Made by a program: the position numbers and the translations under genes. A stretch of 64,000 bases of DNA from Sphaerisporangium corydalis (lineage in GTDB: Bacteria > Actinomycetota > Actinomycetes > Streptosporangiales > Streptosporangiaceae). The stretch spans positions 124,001 to 188,000 of the forward strand of contig NZ_JANZYP010000006.1 of the NCBI RefSeq assembly GCF_025506355.1, written 5' to 3'. Positions 15,531-24,730 of this stretch are shown here, one piece after another (the stretch's first letter is position 1; each line of letters starts with the position of its first letter). The notes under the pieces are model-generated. The model was not told the DNA's origin, ran no database searches, and saw nothing but the letters and a program-made list of their open reading frames with translations.

Positions 15531-16861
15531 CCGATCTGCCGCGCCTGGTGATCGCCGCCCCCTCCTCGGGGTCGGGCAAGACCACGGTCGCCACCGGCCT
15601 GATGGCGGCGCTCACCGCCAAGGGGCTGGTGGTCTCCCCGCACAAGGTCGGGCCCGACTACATCGACCCCGGCTACCACGCACTCGCCGCCGGCCGCCCG
15701 GGACGCAACCTCGACCCGTGGCTGGTAGGTGAACGGCTCGTCACGCCCCTGCTCCTGCACGGGGCCGAGGGCGCCGGCATCGCCGTCATCGAGGGCGTCA
15801 TGGGCCTCTACGACGGCGCCGCGCAGGGTGGTGATCTGGCGTCCACCGCGCACGTCGCGCGGCTGCTGGACGCCCCGGTCGTGCTGGTCGTGGACGTGTC
15901 GGGCCAGGGGAGGTCGGTCGCCGCGCTCGTCCACGGGTTCATGTCGTACGACACCCGCGTGCGGATCGGCGGGGTGATCCTCAACCGGGTCGGCTCGCCC
16001 CGGCACGAACGCATCTGCCGTGAGGCCCTCGACGACATGGGCATCGCGGTGTTCGGCGCCATCCCGCGCACGGCCGGCGCGGCGACCCCGTCCCGGCACC
16101 TCGGCCTGGTGCCCCCGGCGGAGCGCAGGGCCGAGGCCGTCGCCGCGGTGGCCGAGCTGGGCGACCTGGTGGCGGGCACCTGCGACCTGGAAGGACTGAT
16201 CCGCCTCGCCCGCACCGCCCCCCGCCTCCCCGGCCCCACCTGGAACCCGCACGAGGCGGTCGGTGAGCCTGTGGGGACGGACGTGGTCGTGGCAGTGGCC
16301 GGGGGGAAGGCGTTCACCTTCGGGTACGCCGAGCAGGCCGAGCTGATCGAGGCGGCGGGGGCGACGGTGGCCACCTTCGACCCGCTCGCCGACGAGAGCC
16401 TGCCTGAAGGGACGCGGGCCGTGGTGCTGCCCGGCGGGTTCCCCGAGGTGTACGCGGCGGAACTGTCGGCCAACGAACCCCTCCGGCGCGCGGTCGCGGC
16501 CTTCGGCGGGCCGATCGCCGCCGAGTGCGCCGGCCTGCTCTACCTGTGCCGGGAACTCGACGGGCGTCCCATGTGCGGCGTGCTCGACGCGACGGCCGCC
16601 ATGACGTCCACCCTCACCCTCGGGTACCGCGACGCCGTGGCCGTACGGGACTCGCTGCTCACCCGCGAGGGCGAGCGTCACCACGGCCACGAGTTCCACC
16701 GCACCCGCGTCACCCTCACCGGCGACGCCGACCCGCTGTACCGGTGGCGTGGTGGCGCGGACGGGTACGGCGGTCCGTCCCTGACCGCGTCCTACCTGCA
16801 CCTCCACTGGGCCGGTGAACCCCACCTCGCGACCAGACTGGTGTCCCATGCCCGCCTCTGA
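15527..16861 (+). CDS. cobB: Cobyrinate / hydrogenobyrinate a,c-diamide synthase CobB
   Basis: 444 residues from a GTG at 15527 that overlaps the cobO stop. An N-terminal ATP-dependent synthetase domain (VIAAPSSGSGKTTVATGLM, KVGPDYIDPGYH) is joined to a C-terminal glutamine amidotransferase domain. The latter has its nucleophile in IAAECAGLLYLCREL and the late histidines in HHGHEFHRTRV. It amidates the a and c side chains of the macrocycle using glutamine. In the oxygen-dependent route this step precedes cobalt insertion, which agrees with CobN in the same cluster. Confidence 0.95.
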   Translation: MTDLPRLVIAAPSSGSGKTTVATGLMAALTAKGLVVSPHKVGPDYIDPGYHALAAGRPGRNLDPWLVGERLVTPLLLHGAEGAGIAVIEGVMGLYDGAAQGGDLASTAHVARLLDAPVVLVVDVSGQGRSVAALVHGFMSYDTRVRIGGVILNRVGSPRHERICREALDDMGIAVFGAIPRTAGAATPSRHLGLVPPAERRAEAVAAVAELGDLVAGTCDLEGLIRLARTAPRLPGPTWNPHEAVGEPVGTDVVVAVAGGKAFTFGYAEQAELIEAAGATVATFDPLADESLPEGTRAVVLPGGFPEVYAAELSANEPLRRAVAAFGGPIAAECAGLLYLCRELDGRPMCGVLDATAAMTSTLTLGYRDAVAVRDSLLTREGERHHGHEFHRTRVTLTGDADPLYRWRGGADGYGGPSLTASYLHLHWAGEPHLATRLVSHARL

Positions 16862-16909
16862 CCTGCTGTGGATGAACACGAGCTCGTCTGTGACCAGGTT
16901 CGGGCGCAG

Positions 16910-18133
16910 ATGAGTGACGCCGTGGTCGTCGTCGGGATCGGTGCCGACGGGTGGGACGGGCTGTCCGCCTCCGCGCGGCGGGAGGTCGCCGCCGCCGAGG
17001 TGCTCATGGGCAGTGCCAGGCAGCTCGCCCTCGTCCCCGACACCGGCGCCGAACGGGTGGCGTGGCCCTCGCCGATGCTGCCCGCCGTCCCCGCGCTCCT
17101 CGCCGAGCACGCAGGCCGGGCCGTATGCGTGCTGGCCAGCGGCGACCCCATGTTCCACGGCGTCGGCACCACCCTGGCCGGGCTGCTCGGCGCCGGCCGC
17201 GTGCGCGTGCTGCCGCACCCGTCTTCGGTCTCGCTGGCGTGCGCCCGGATGGGCTGGGCGGTCGAGGGCACGACCGTGGTGAGCCTCGTCGGCCGGCCGG
17301 TCGAACTGCTGAACCACGCCGTCCAACCGGCCCGCCGCGTGCTCGCGCTGAGCGCCGGCGCCGACACCCCGGGCTCGGTCGCGGACCTGCTGGTGGCCTG
17401 CGGGTACGGCGGCAGCCCGATGACCGTGCTGCAGCGGCTCGGCGGCCCGGCGGAGCGGCAGGTGACGCTGACCGCGCGGCGGTGGGCGGCGGACGCGGCG
17501 GCGCGCGCGGACGTGGACGCGCTGAACGTGGTCGCGGTGGAGTGCCGCGCCGATCCGGGAGTGACGCCCATGCCGTCGGTCCCGGGCTTGCCCGACGAGG
17601 CGTTCGAGCACGACGGCCAGCTCACGAAGCGCGAGGTCCGCGCGGTGACGCTGTCGCGGCTCGCGCCCGTGCCCGGGGAGTCGCTCTGGGACGTCGGGGC
17701 CGGTGCGGGCAGCGTCGCGATCGAGTGGATGCGCGCTCACCTCGCCTGCCGGGCCACCGCCGTGGAGGGCCGGTCCGACCGTGCCGAACGGATCCGGCGT
17801 AACGCGGCGGCCCTCGGCGTGCCCGGGTTGCGGGTCGTGACCGGGACGGCGCCCGCCGCCCTGGCCGGCCTCGAACCGCCCGACGCCGTCTTCGTCGGCG
17901 GCGGCGCCACCGCGCCCGGCCTCGTCGAGACCTGCTGGGAGGCGTTACGGCCTGGCGGGCGCCTGGTGGTCAACGCGGTGACCCTGGAGTCCGAGGCGAT
18001 CGTCGCGGCCTGGCACGCCAAGGCGGGCGGCGACCTCGTCCGGATCGCCGTCCAGCGCGCGTCCCCGATCGGCGCCTTCACCACCTGGCGCCCCGCGATC
18101 CCCATCACCCTGTGGACGGCCACGCGCCGATGA
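16910..18133 (+). CDS. cobL: Precorrin-6Y C5,15-methyltransferase (decarboxylating) CobL
   Basis: 407 residues from ATG 16910; a GTG at 16868 directly after cobB would add 14 residues, and neither has a clear binding site. It is a fusion of CbiE-like and CbiT-like halves. The N-terminal tetrapyrrole methylase (VVVVGIGADGWDGLS, LASGDPMFHGVGTTL) methylates C5. The C-terminal Rossmann methyltransferase (ESLWDVGAGAGSVAIEWMR, AVFVGGGATAPG-like loop) methylates C15 and decarboxylates the acetate at C12. Confidence 0.94.
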   Translation: MSDAVVVVGIGADGWDGLSASARREVAAAEVLMGSARQLALVPDTGAERVAWPSPMLPAVPALLAEHAGRAVCVLASGDPMFHGVGTTLAGLLGAGRVRVLPHPSSVSLACARMGWAVEGTTVVSLVGRPVELLNHAVQPARRVLALSAGADTPGSVADLLVACGYGGSPMTVLQRLGGPAERQVTLTARRWAADAAARADVDALNVVAVECRADPGVTPMPSVPGLPDEAFEHDGQLTKREVRAVTLSRLAPVPGESLWDVGAGAGSVAIEWMRAHLACRATAVEGRSDRAERIRRNAAALGVPGLRVVTGTAPAALAGLEPPDAVFVGGGATAPGLVETCWEALRPGGRLVVNAVTLESEAIVAAWHAKAGGDLVRIAVQRASPIGAFTTWRPAIPITLWTATRR

Positions 18134-18178
18134 ACGCTAAGAAGTGCGACAGAAGACGTGGGATAAGGGAGTCATGAC

Positions 18179-18922
18179 ATGACCGTGCATTTCATCGGGG
18201 CGGGGCCGGGGGCGGCCGATCTCATCACCGTGCGCGGGCGCGACCTCATCGCTTCCTCGCCGGTCTGCCTGTACGCGGGCTCGCTGGTGCCCAAGGAGCT
18301 GCTGGATCACACCCCCTCGGGGGCGAGGCTGGTCGACACCGCGCGGATGACGCTGGACGAGATCGTGGCGGAGATGCTCGCCGCGTACGAGGCGGGTCAC
18401 GACGTGGCACGGCTCCAGTCCGGGGATCCGTCGATCTTCAGCGCGATGGCCGAGCAGATGCGCCGCCTGGACGCGGCGGGGGTCCCGTACGACGTGACGC
18501 CCGGCGTTCCCGCGTTCGCGGCCGCCGCCGCGTCGCTCCGGCGCGAGCTGACCGTGCCCGGGGTGGGTCAGACGGTCGTGCTGACCCGGACGTCCGTCCG
18601 GGCCACCGCGATGCCCGAAGGCGAGGATCTGGCCACGCTCGGGCGCAGCCGCTCGACGATGGTCCTGCACCTCGCGGTGCAGCGGATCGGGGCGCTGGTG
18701 GCGGAGCTGACGCCCAACTACGGGGCCGACTGCCCGGTGGCGGTGGTGGCCCGTGCGAGCCGCGACGACGAGGTGGTGCTGCGCGGCACCCTGGCGGACA
18801 TCGCCGGACGGGTCGAGGAGGCGGGCGTCGTCCGCACCGCCGTGATCATCGTCGGCGCCGTCCTGACCGCCTCCGAGTTCCCCGACAGCCACCTCTACTC
18901 CACCGCCCGCACCCGCGACTGA
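18179..18922 (+). CDS. cobM: Precorrin-4 C11-methyltransferase CobM
   Basis: 247 residues, normal length. Tetrapyrrole methylase motifs are [20 protein letters not shown] at the N-terminus, [19 protein letters not shown] and the characteristic [20 protein letters not shown]. It adds the C11 methyl group with SAM. The ATG at 18179 follows AAGGGAG; an overlapping ATG at 18174 is out of frame. It lies 45 bases after cobL. Confidence 0.95.
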   Translation: MTVHFIGAGPGAADLITVRGRDLIASSPVCLYAGSLVPKELLDHTPSGARLVDTARMTLDEIVAEMLAAYEAGHDVARLQSGDPSIFSAMAEQMRRLDAAGVPYDVTPGVPAFAAAAASLRRELTVPGVGQTVVLTRTSVRATAMPEGEDLATLGRSRSTMVLHLAVQRIGALVAELTPNYGADCPVAVVARASRDDEVVLRGTLADIAGRVEEAGVVRTAVIIVGAVLTASEFPDSHLYSTARTRD

Positions 18923-19024
18923 CCATGCCCCCGCCCCCACCACCTTCCCGCGCCCCCGGCCTTCGGTCACCGGTTCGGTGGGAGAGGGCGGGATCGTCGT
19001 GACAGATATCGCTTTGAGGAGTTC

Positions 19025-19651
19025 GTGATCGACTACATCCGAGATGGCGCTGAGATCTACCGCCGGTCGTTCGCGACCATCCGGGCCGAGGCCGATCTCG
19101 GGGGGCTGCCGGACGACATCGCGCGGGTGGCCGTCCGGATGATCCACGCCTGCGGCATGGTGGACCTGGTGGCCGATTTGGCCTGGTCGCCCGGGGTGGT
19201 GGCCGCCGCGCGGGCCGCGCTGCGGTCGGGTGCGCCCGTACTCTGCGACGCGACCATGGTGGCCTCCGGGGTGACCCGCGCCCGGCTGCCCGCCGACAAC
19301 GACGTGCTGTGCATGTTGGGCGACGCCCGCGTCCCCGCCCTGGCACGGAAACTCGGCACCACCCGCAGCGCCGCGGCCCTGGAGCTGTGGCGGGACCGGC
19401 TGGACGGCGCGGTGGTGGCGGTCGGCAACGCCCCGACCGCCCTGTTCCGGCTGCTGGAACTGGTACGGGAGGGCGCGGGCCGTCCCGCGGCCGTGCTGGG
19501 CGTCCCGGTCGGGTTCATCGGCGCCGCCGAGTCGAAGCAGGCCCTGGCCGAGTACGGCGACGGCCTGGACCACCTGGTCGTGCACGGCCGCCGGGGAGGA
19601 AGCGCCCTGGCCGCCGCGGCCGTCAACGCGATCGCGAGCGAGGAAGAGTGA
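19025..19651 (+). CDS. cobH: Precorrin-8X methylmutase CobH
   Basis: 208 residues from a GTG at 19025 behind GAGGAG. It moves the methyl group from C11 to C12 to form hydrogenobyrinate. Family marks are the catalytic histidine in [18 protein letters not shown], then [14 protein letters not shown] and [16 protein letters not shown]. The reaction needs no cofactor. Its stop overlaps the GTG start of cobIJ. Confidence 0.95.
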   Translation: MIDYIRDGAEIYRRSFATIRAEADLGGLPDDIARVAVRMIHACGMVDLVADLAWSPGVVAAARAALRSGAPVLCDATMVASGVTRARLPADNDVLCMLGDARVPALARKLGTTRSAAALELWRDRLDGAVVAVGNAPTALFRLLELVREGAGRPAAVLGVPVGFIGAAESKQALAEYGDGLDHLVVHGRRGGSALAAAAVNAIASEEE

Positions 19652-21303
19652 ACGACACCATGAACGAGCCCCCCCACCCGGACCACACCCGCACCGACCA
19701 CCCGGAGACGCCGGTGGGGCGGTTGTGGGGGGTCGGGTTGGGGCCGGGTGATCCGGAGCTGGTGACCGTGAAGGCCGCCCGCCTGGTGCGTGAGGCGGAC
19801 GTGATCGCCTACCACAGCGCCCGGCACGGACGGAGCGTCGCGCGCGCGATCGCCGTGCCGTACCTGCGTGGCGACCAGGTGGAGGAGGCGCTGATCTACC
19901 CGGTGACCACCGAGACCACCGACCACCCGGGCGGCTACCAGGGCGCGATCGACGACTTCTACGCGACCTGCGCCGAGCGGCTGGCCGTCCACCTCGACGC
20001 CGGGCGTGACGTCGTCGTGCTGTGCGAGGGTGACCCGCTCTTCTACGGCTCCTACATGCACATCCACAAGCGGCTCGCCCACTGCTACCCGACCGAGGTC
20101 GTCCCCGGGGTCACCTCGGTGAGCGCCGCGTCGGCGGTGCTCGGGCGACCGCTGGTCGAGCGCGAGGAGACGCTGACCATCCTGCCGGGCACCCTTCCCA
20201 CGGAGACCCTCGCGGCGCGGCTGGCCACCACCGACTCGGCGGCGGTGCTCAAACTGGGCCGCACGTTCACCTCCGTACGCGAGGCGCTGGCACGGTCGGG
20301 CCGCCTGGACGAGGCGTGGTACGTCGAACGGGCCACGACGGACCGGCAGCGCGTGGCGCCGCTGGCGGGGGTCGACCCCGGCGAGGTCCCGTACTTCTCC
20401 CTGGCCATCCTGCCCAGCCGCGCGGACACCCCTCCCCTCCCACTCCGGACGAACGCGGACACCCCCGAGGCGAACGCGGACGGGCTCAAGGCGGGCCGGG
20501 CGAGTGCGGACGGGCCCGAGGCCGGTTGGGCGAACGGGCACGGGCCTGAGGCGGGCGGCAGGGGAGAGGTGGTCGTGGTGGGGCTCGGGCCCGGGGGCCG
20601 TCACTGGCTGACGCCGGAGGCCCAGGACGCCCTGGCCACCGCCGACGAGCTCATCGGATACGGACCGTACCTGGACCGCGTCCCGCCGAACCCGAGGCAG
20701 CGCCGCCACCCGACGGACAACCGGGTGGAGGCCGAGCGGGCGGCGCACGCGCTGGAGCTGGCCTCGGGCGGGGCCAGGGTCGCGGTGGTCTCGTCGGGCG
20801 ACCCGGGGGTGTTCGCGATGGCCAGCGCGGTGCTGGAGGTGGCGTGCGAGCCGCGTTTCGCCGAGGTGCCGGTGCGCGTGGTGCCGGGCCTGACGGCCGC
20901 CCAGGCGGTCGCCGCGCGGGCCGGTGCGCCGCTCGGTCACGACTACTGCGTGCTCTCCCTGTCCGACCGGCTCAAGCCGTGGGACGTCATCGCCGCCCGC
21001 GTCACGGCCGCCGCCCGCGCCGACCTGGTGCTGGCGATCTACAACCCGGCGTCGCGCAGCCGTACGTGGCAGGTCGCCGCAGCCCGGGACCTGCTGCTGG
21101 AGCACCGCGACCCGGAGACCCCGGTGGTCATCGGACGGGACGTCGGCGGGCCCGAGGAGAGCCTGCGCGTCACCACCCTGGCCAAGCTGGACCCGGCGGA
21201 CGTCGACATGCGCTGCCTGCTGGTGATCGGCTCCTCGACCACCCGCGCGACGGAACGCGCCGGCCGCACGGCGGTCTTCACCCCCCGCCGCTACCCCGCC
21301 TGA
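19648..21303 (+). CDS. cobIJ: Fused precorrin-2 C20- and precorrin-3B C17-methyltransferase CobIJ
   Basis: 551 residues from a GTG overlapping the cobH stop; ATG 19660 is an alternative. The first half is CobI ([59 protein letters not shown]). The second half is CobJ ([57 protein letters not shown]). The junction near residues 260-310 is a low-complexity linker with three 10-residue repeats. CobI makes precorrin-3A. CobJ contracts the ring after CobG has formed precorrin-3B. The fusion is known in actinomycetes; the repeated linker is a local embellishment. Confidence 0.95.
   Translation: MNDTMNEPPHPDHTRTDHPETPVGRLWGVGLGPGDPELVTVKAARLVREADVIAYHSARHGRSVARAIAVPYLRGDQVEEALIYPVTTETTDHPGGYQGAIDDFYATCAERLAVHLDAGRDVVVLCEGDPLFYGSYMHIHKRLAHCYPTEVVPGVTSVSAASAVLGRPLVEREETLTILPGTLPTETLAARLATTDSAAVLKLGRTFTSVREALARSGRLDEAWYVERATTDRQRVAPLAGVDPGEVPYFSLAILPSRADTPPLPLRTNADTPEANADGLKAGRASADGPEAGWANGHGPEAGGRGEVVVVGLGPGGRHWLTPEAQDALATADELIGYGPYLDRVPPNPRQRRHPTDNRVEAERAAHALELASGGARVAVVSSGDPGVFAMASAVLEVACEPRFAEVPVRVVPGLTAAQAVAARAGAPLGHDYCVLSLSDRLKPWDVIAARVTAAARADLVLAIYNPASRSRTWQVAAARDLLLEHRDPETPVVIGRDVGGPEESLRVTTLAKLDPADVDMRCLLVIGSSTTRATERAGRTAVFTPRRYPA
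20470..20559 (+). repeat. 30-bp repeat x3 in the cobIJ linker
   Basis: Three in-frame units encode [20 protein letters not shown] and [11 protein letters not shown] partial related piece (TNADTPE) lies just upstream. The array occupies the CobI/CobJ junction and interrupts neither catalytic half. Confidence 0.85.
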
Positions 21304-21365
21304 TCCCTGGTGTCGGGATGCATCCCGAATCGCGCTGACACAGCACGCGGTAGGAGGATGGGGGC

Positions 21366-22274
21366 ATGAGTTCATCGCAGCCCGTCGTCGGCCCCGGGCC
21401 CGGGCCGGACACGACCGAGGGCGGGCCGGTGAACACCGCCGGCGCGCGGTCCGGGCCCCCATCGCCGGACGCCCCCGGGTCTTCCCCGGATCACCGCTAC
21501 CTGCTCGACAACGCCCGGGTGGAGGCGGGCGAGCGGTTCACCTGGCTTGCCGAGCTGTTCGACGGTGTCACGCTTGGGCACTTCGACCGGCTCGGAGTGA
21601 GTGCGGGCCGGCGCTGCTGGGAGGTCGGTGCCGGAGGCCCCAGCATTCCCGAGGCACTCGCCACGGCCGTCGGACCGACCGGCTACGTGCTGGCCACGGA
21701 CATCAATCCGGCCTGGTTGGACCCGGACGGCGAGTATGAGGTGCTCCGGCACGACATCGTCGGGGACCCGCCGCCGCAGCCAGGCACGTTCGACCTGGTA
21801 CACGCCCGGCTCGTGCTCGTTCACGTGCCCGACCGCGCCCGGGCGCTGGCGGCGATGGTGGCGGCGCTGCGGCCCGGCGGCTGGCTGTTGGTGGAGGACG
21901 CCGACACCGAGCTGCAGCCGCTGGCCTGCCTGGACGAGGTCGGCCCGGCGCAGCGGCGCGCCAACCGGCTGCGGCGCGCCGTCCGGGAGTTGATGACCCG
22001 CCGCGGCGCCGATCTGCGCTACGGCCGTACGCTGCCGAGGGCGTTGCGTGCGGCGGGCCTGGTCGATGTCACGGCGGCGGGCTGCTTCCCGGTCGGCGGG
22101 GTGGCCTGCGACCGGCTGGAGGCCGCGACGGTGCGCATGGTCCGCGCCGAGTTGCTCGCCGCGGGGCTGGCCGACGACGCCGAGATCGACGCGCACCTGG
22201 CCGCCGTCGACGCCGGCGAACTCGACCTCACCCTCGCGCCGCTGATCTCGGCATGGGGACGCCGCCCGGGCTGA
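21366..22274 (+). CDS. Class I SAM-dependent methyltransferase of unknown substrate
   Basis: 302 residues. After about 45 Pro/Gly-rich residues comes a methyltransferase domain with motif I RRCWEVGAGGPSIPEALATA, the acidic strand-2 end YVLATDINPAW, FDLVHARLVLVHVPDRARAL and GGWLLVEDADTELQ. It is not a tetrapyrrole methylase and matches none of the named corrin enzymes. It lies 62 bases after cobIJ on the same strand and converges on cobK. Its position suggests co-regulation with cobalamin genes, but the substrate cannot be read from sequence. UbiE-like small-molecule methylation is the broad expectation. Confidence 0.8.
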   Translation: MSSSQPVVGPGPGPDTTEGGPVNTAGARSGPPSPDAPGSSPDHRYLLDNARVEAGERFTWLAELFDGVTLGHFDRLGVSAGRRCWEVGAGGPSIPEALATAVGPTGYVLATDINPAWLDPDGEYEVLRHDIVGDPPPQPGTFDLVHARLVLVHVPDRARALAAMVAALRPGGWLLVEDADTELQPLACLDEVGPAQRRANRLRRAVRELMTRRGADLRYGRTLPRALRAAGLVDVTAAGCFPVGGVACDRLEAATVRMVRAELLAAGLADDAEIDAHLAAVDAGELDLTLAPLISAWGRRPG

Positions 22275-22320
22275 CGCCCCACCGGCGGGCCCCCACACCA
22301 CTGTGATCTCCGGACGGGAG

Positions 22321-23085
22321 CTAGTACGGGCGCGCGGGGCCTGGCGGGAGAAGGGTGTCCAGGTGGGCGAGGGCCTCGCCCACGGTCGTGACCGTGGGCG
22401 CGTCGGGCGCGGGTGGGCGGCGGACCACGACGACGGGCAGGCCGAGGGTCCGCGCCGCCGCCAGCTTGGCCATCGTCATCGTGCCTCCGCTGTCCTTGGT
22501 GACCAGCGTGTCGACCCGGTGGTCCCGCATCAGGGACAGCTCGCCGTCCAGCGTGTACGGCCCCCGGTCGAGCAGGAGGCGGGCGTTGCGGGGCAGCGGG
22601 GGGTCGGGCGGGTCCACGGTACGGATCAGGAACCACAGGTCGTCCAGGGCGGCGAACGCGGGCAGTCCCTGACGCCCGGTGGTGAGGAAGATCCGCCCGC
22701 CCAGTTCCGTCAGGGACGCGGCGGCCTCCTCAAGGGACGGCACCCAGTGCCAGTCGTCCCCGGTCCCCGGCCGCCACCCGGGCCGCCGCAGGACGAGCAG
22801 GGGGACGGCCGCCGCCGTGGTGGCCTGGACGGCGGAGGCGGTGATCCGTTCGGCGAACGGGTGGGTGGCGTCGACCACGGCCCGGACGTCGTGCTCGCGA
22901 AGCCAGCCCGCCAGGCGCTCGGGCCCGCCGAACCCCCCGACGCGCACCTCACCCTCCGGGAGGCGGGGGTCGCTCACCCGCCCCGCCAGGGACGAGACCA
23001 CCCTTACCCCGGGACGCCCCGCCAGCGCCGCCGCCAGCCCCCGCGCCTCCCCGGTCCCCCCGAGCACCAGCACACACGCCCTCAC
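22321..23085 (-). CDS. cobK: Precorrin-6A reductase CobK
   Basis: 254 residues on the minus strand. It reduces precorrin-6A to precorrin-6B with NADPH. Typical segments are CVLVLGGTGEARGLAAALAG at the N-terminus, VRVGGFGGPERLAGWL, AVVDATHPFAERITASAV, RIFLTTGRQGLPAFAAL and DTLVTKDSGGTMTMAKLAAA. It converges on the methyltransferase (46-base gap) and diverges from cbiD across 281 bases that should hold both promoters. Confidence 0.95.
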   Translation of the reverse strand: MRACVLVLGGTGEARGLAAALAGRPGVRVVSSLAGRVSDPRLPEGEVRVGGFGGPERLAGWLREHDVRAVVDATHPFAERITASAVQATTAAAVPLLVLRRPGWRPGTGDDWHWVPSLEEAAASLTELGGRIFLTTGRQGLPAFAALDDLWFLIRTVDPPDPPLPRNARLLLDRGPYTLDGELSLMRDHRVDTLVTKDSGGTMTMAKLAAARTLGLPVVVVRRPPAPDAPTVTTVGEALAHLDTLLPPGPARPY

Positions 23086-23366
23086 CGGTCACCCCCGAAC
23101 CCACGCGCCCCGACCCCGGACCCCACACCCTCATGGCCCGCACCAGGCCGAGGGTGGCCACCGTCCCAGAACCCCTCGCACGGCGAAGGCCCTCGCCTGG
23201 GGACGGGGGAGGGTCGGGCATCTTCCGTTCCAGGGTGTGTTTTGGGGGGGAGTCGAGGACCTTTCCGGGGATTCGCGTCGGGGTTGGAGATCTTTTGATT
23301 CGGGGTGCTTTGCGGTGTGGAGGACCTCGTCGGGTGGTTTTTGGGGGGATGGTCCATCCTTGACGC
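23086..23366. other. Divergent intergenic region cobK/cbiD
   Basis: 281 bases without a convincing gene. The part near cbiD (23220-23366) is G-rich on the plus strand, with TTTTG/TTTGG runs and two GAGGACCT words (23255 and 23323 areas). No cobalamin aptamer (no B12 box) is visible. Promoters for both genes must lie here but cannot be placed with confidence. Confidence 0.4.
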
Positions 23367-24446
23367 ATGAGTGGTGGCCTGCGGCATGGGTGGACGACCG
23401 GCGCGTGTGCGACGGCGGCCACCACCGCGGCGTACACGGCCCTGCTCACCGGTTCCTTCCCCGACCCCGTGGAGATCGTGCTGCCGCGCGGGCAGCGCCC
23501 GGCGTTCGCGCTCGCCACCGAGGCGATCCTCCCCGGGGAGCGCGCGGCACGGGCCGGGGTGGTCAAGGACGCGGGGGACGACCCCGACGTCACCCACGGC
23601 GCCCTGGTCTCGGCGACCGTACGCCACGGCGAACCCGGCACGGGCGTCACTTTCCGCGCAGGACCGGGGGTGGGCACGGTCACCAAGCCGGGGCTGCCGC
23701 TGGAGGTGGGCGAGCCGGCGATCAACCCGGTGCCCCGGCAGATGATGCGCGAGCACGTCGAGCTGGTCGCGGCCCAGCACGGGGGCGGCGGGGACGTGAT
23801 CGTGGAGATATCCATCGACGACGGGGAGAAACTGGCGCTGCGCACCTGGAACCCGCGCCTGGGCATCCTCGGGGGACTGTCCGTCCTCGGCACCACGGGC
23901 ATCGTCGTGCCCTACTCGTGCTCCGCGTGGATCGACAGCATCCGGCGCGGGATCGACGTCGCGCGCGCCGCCGGGCACCGGCACGTCGCCGCGTGCACGG
24001 GCAGCACCTCCGAGAGCGTCGCCGCCCGGCTGTACGGGCTCCCGGATGACGCGCTTCTGGACATGGGGGACTTCGCCGGGGCCGTACTGAAGTACCTGCG
24101 CAGGCATCCGATCGACCGGCTGACGGTCGCCGGGGGCATCGGCAAGCTGTCCAAGCTGGCGGACGGTCATCTCGACCTGCACTCGGGCCGTTCCCAGGTC
24201 AGCATGGAGGCGCTCGCCGAACTGGCACGCGAAGCGGGCGGCACGGCCGAGCTGGCCGGACGGGTACTGCTGGCCAACACCGCCCTCGGAGCGCTGCACC
24301 TCTGCCAGGAGGCCGGCCTGCCACTCGGCGACCTGGTCGCAGGACGGGCCAAGACGGCGGCCGAGGGCGTACTGCGCGGCGCCCCCGTCCAGGTCGACGT
24401 CATCGTCATCGACCGCGCCGGCACCCTCGTCGGCCGCGCCCCCTGA
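23367..24446 (+). CDS. cbiD: Cobalt-precorrin-5B C1-methyltransferase CbiD
   Basis: 359 residues. Family signature LRHGWTTGACATAATTAAYT at the start, then VVKDAGDDPDVTHGALVSAT, PAINPVPRQMMREHV, GTTGIVVPYSCSAWIDSIRR and VAGGIGKLSKLADGHLDLHS. CbiD performs C1 methylation in the oxygen-independent route. Here it stands in a cluster with CobG and CobN, where CobF would be expected, so it probably substitutes for CobF. No cbiG, which opens the lactone before CbiD acts in the anaerobic route, is present in the window. Confidence 0.95.
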   Translation: MSGGLRHGWTTGACATAATTAAYTALLTGSFPDPVEIVLPRGQRPAFALATEAILPGERAARAGVVKDAGDDPDVTHGALVSATVRHGEPGTGVTFRAGPGVGTVTKPGLPLEVGEPAINPVPRQMMREHVELVAAQHGGGGDVIVEISIDDGEKLALRTWNPRLGILGGLSVLGTTGIVVPYSCSAWIDSIRRGIDVARAAGHRHVAACTGSTSESVAARLYGLPDDALLDMGDFAGAVLKYLRRHPIDRLTVAGGIGKLSKLADGHLDLHSGRSQVSMEALAELAREAGGTAELAGRVLLANTALGALHLCQEAGLPLGDLVAGRAKTAAEGVLRGAPVQVDVIVIDRAGTLVGRAP

Positions 24447-24536
24447 CAACCCTCTCCCCACGACCCCATCACCCCTACCCACCACTCCGCCGCTCCCCGC
24501 CACAGACCCCGTCCCCGTCACTCCGCATCCGGCACC

Positions 24537-24730
24537 CCCGTTTCCGTCGTGGGTCCGTTCCCGCTATGGACCCCCATTCCCGCCATGGAGCCCGTCCCCC
24601 TCACGAAACCCGCCCCCTTACGGTTCTGCTTCCGCGACGGACCCGCTGTTCACGGGCCTGCTCCCGTCACGGAACCCGTCCCCGTCGCGGATCCTGCTCC
24701 TGTTACGGACCCGCCGTCATGAACCCCTGC
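24537..24730. repeat. Degenerate ~18-bp minisatellite overlapping the cobG 3' end
   Basis: About ten variants of a CCCGTCCCCGTCACGGA-like word follow each other between cbiD and cobG and run into the cobG coding end. On the cobG strand they encode the terminal GGSVTGAGSATGTGSVTGAG. Intergenic copies are more diverged in length (about 14-19 bp) than coding ones. Confidence 0.7.

Noticed and set aside
23086-23366. Third cobalamin riboswitch between cobK and cbiD
   Set aside because: No B12 box or GGAAGCCGG-type element on either strand.
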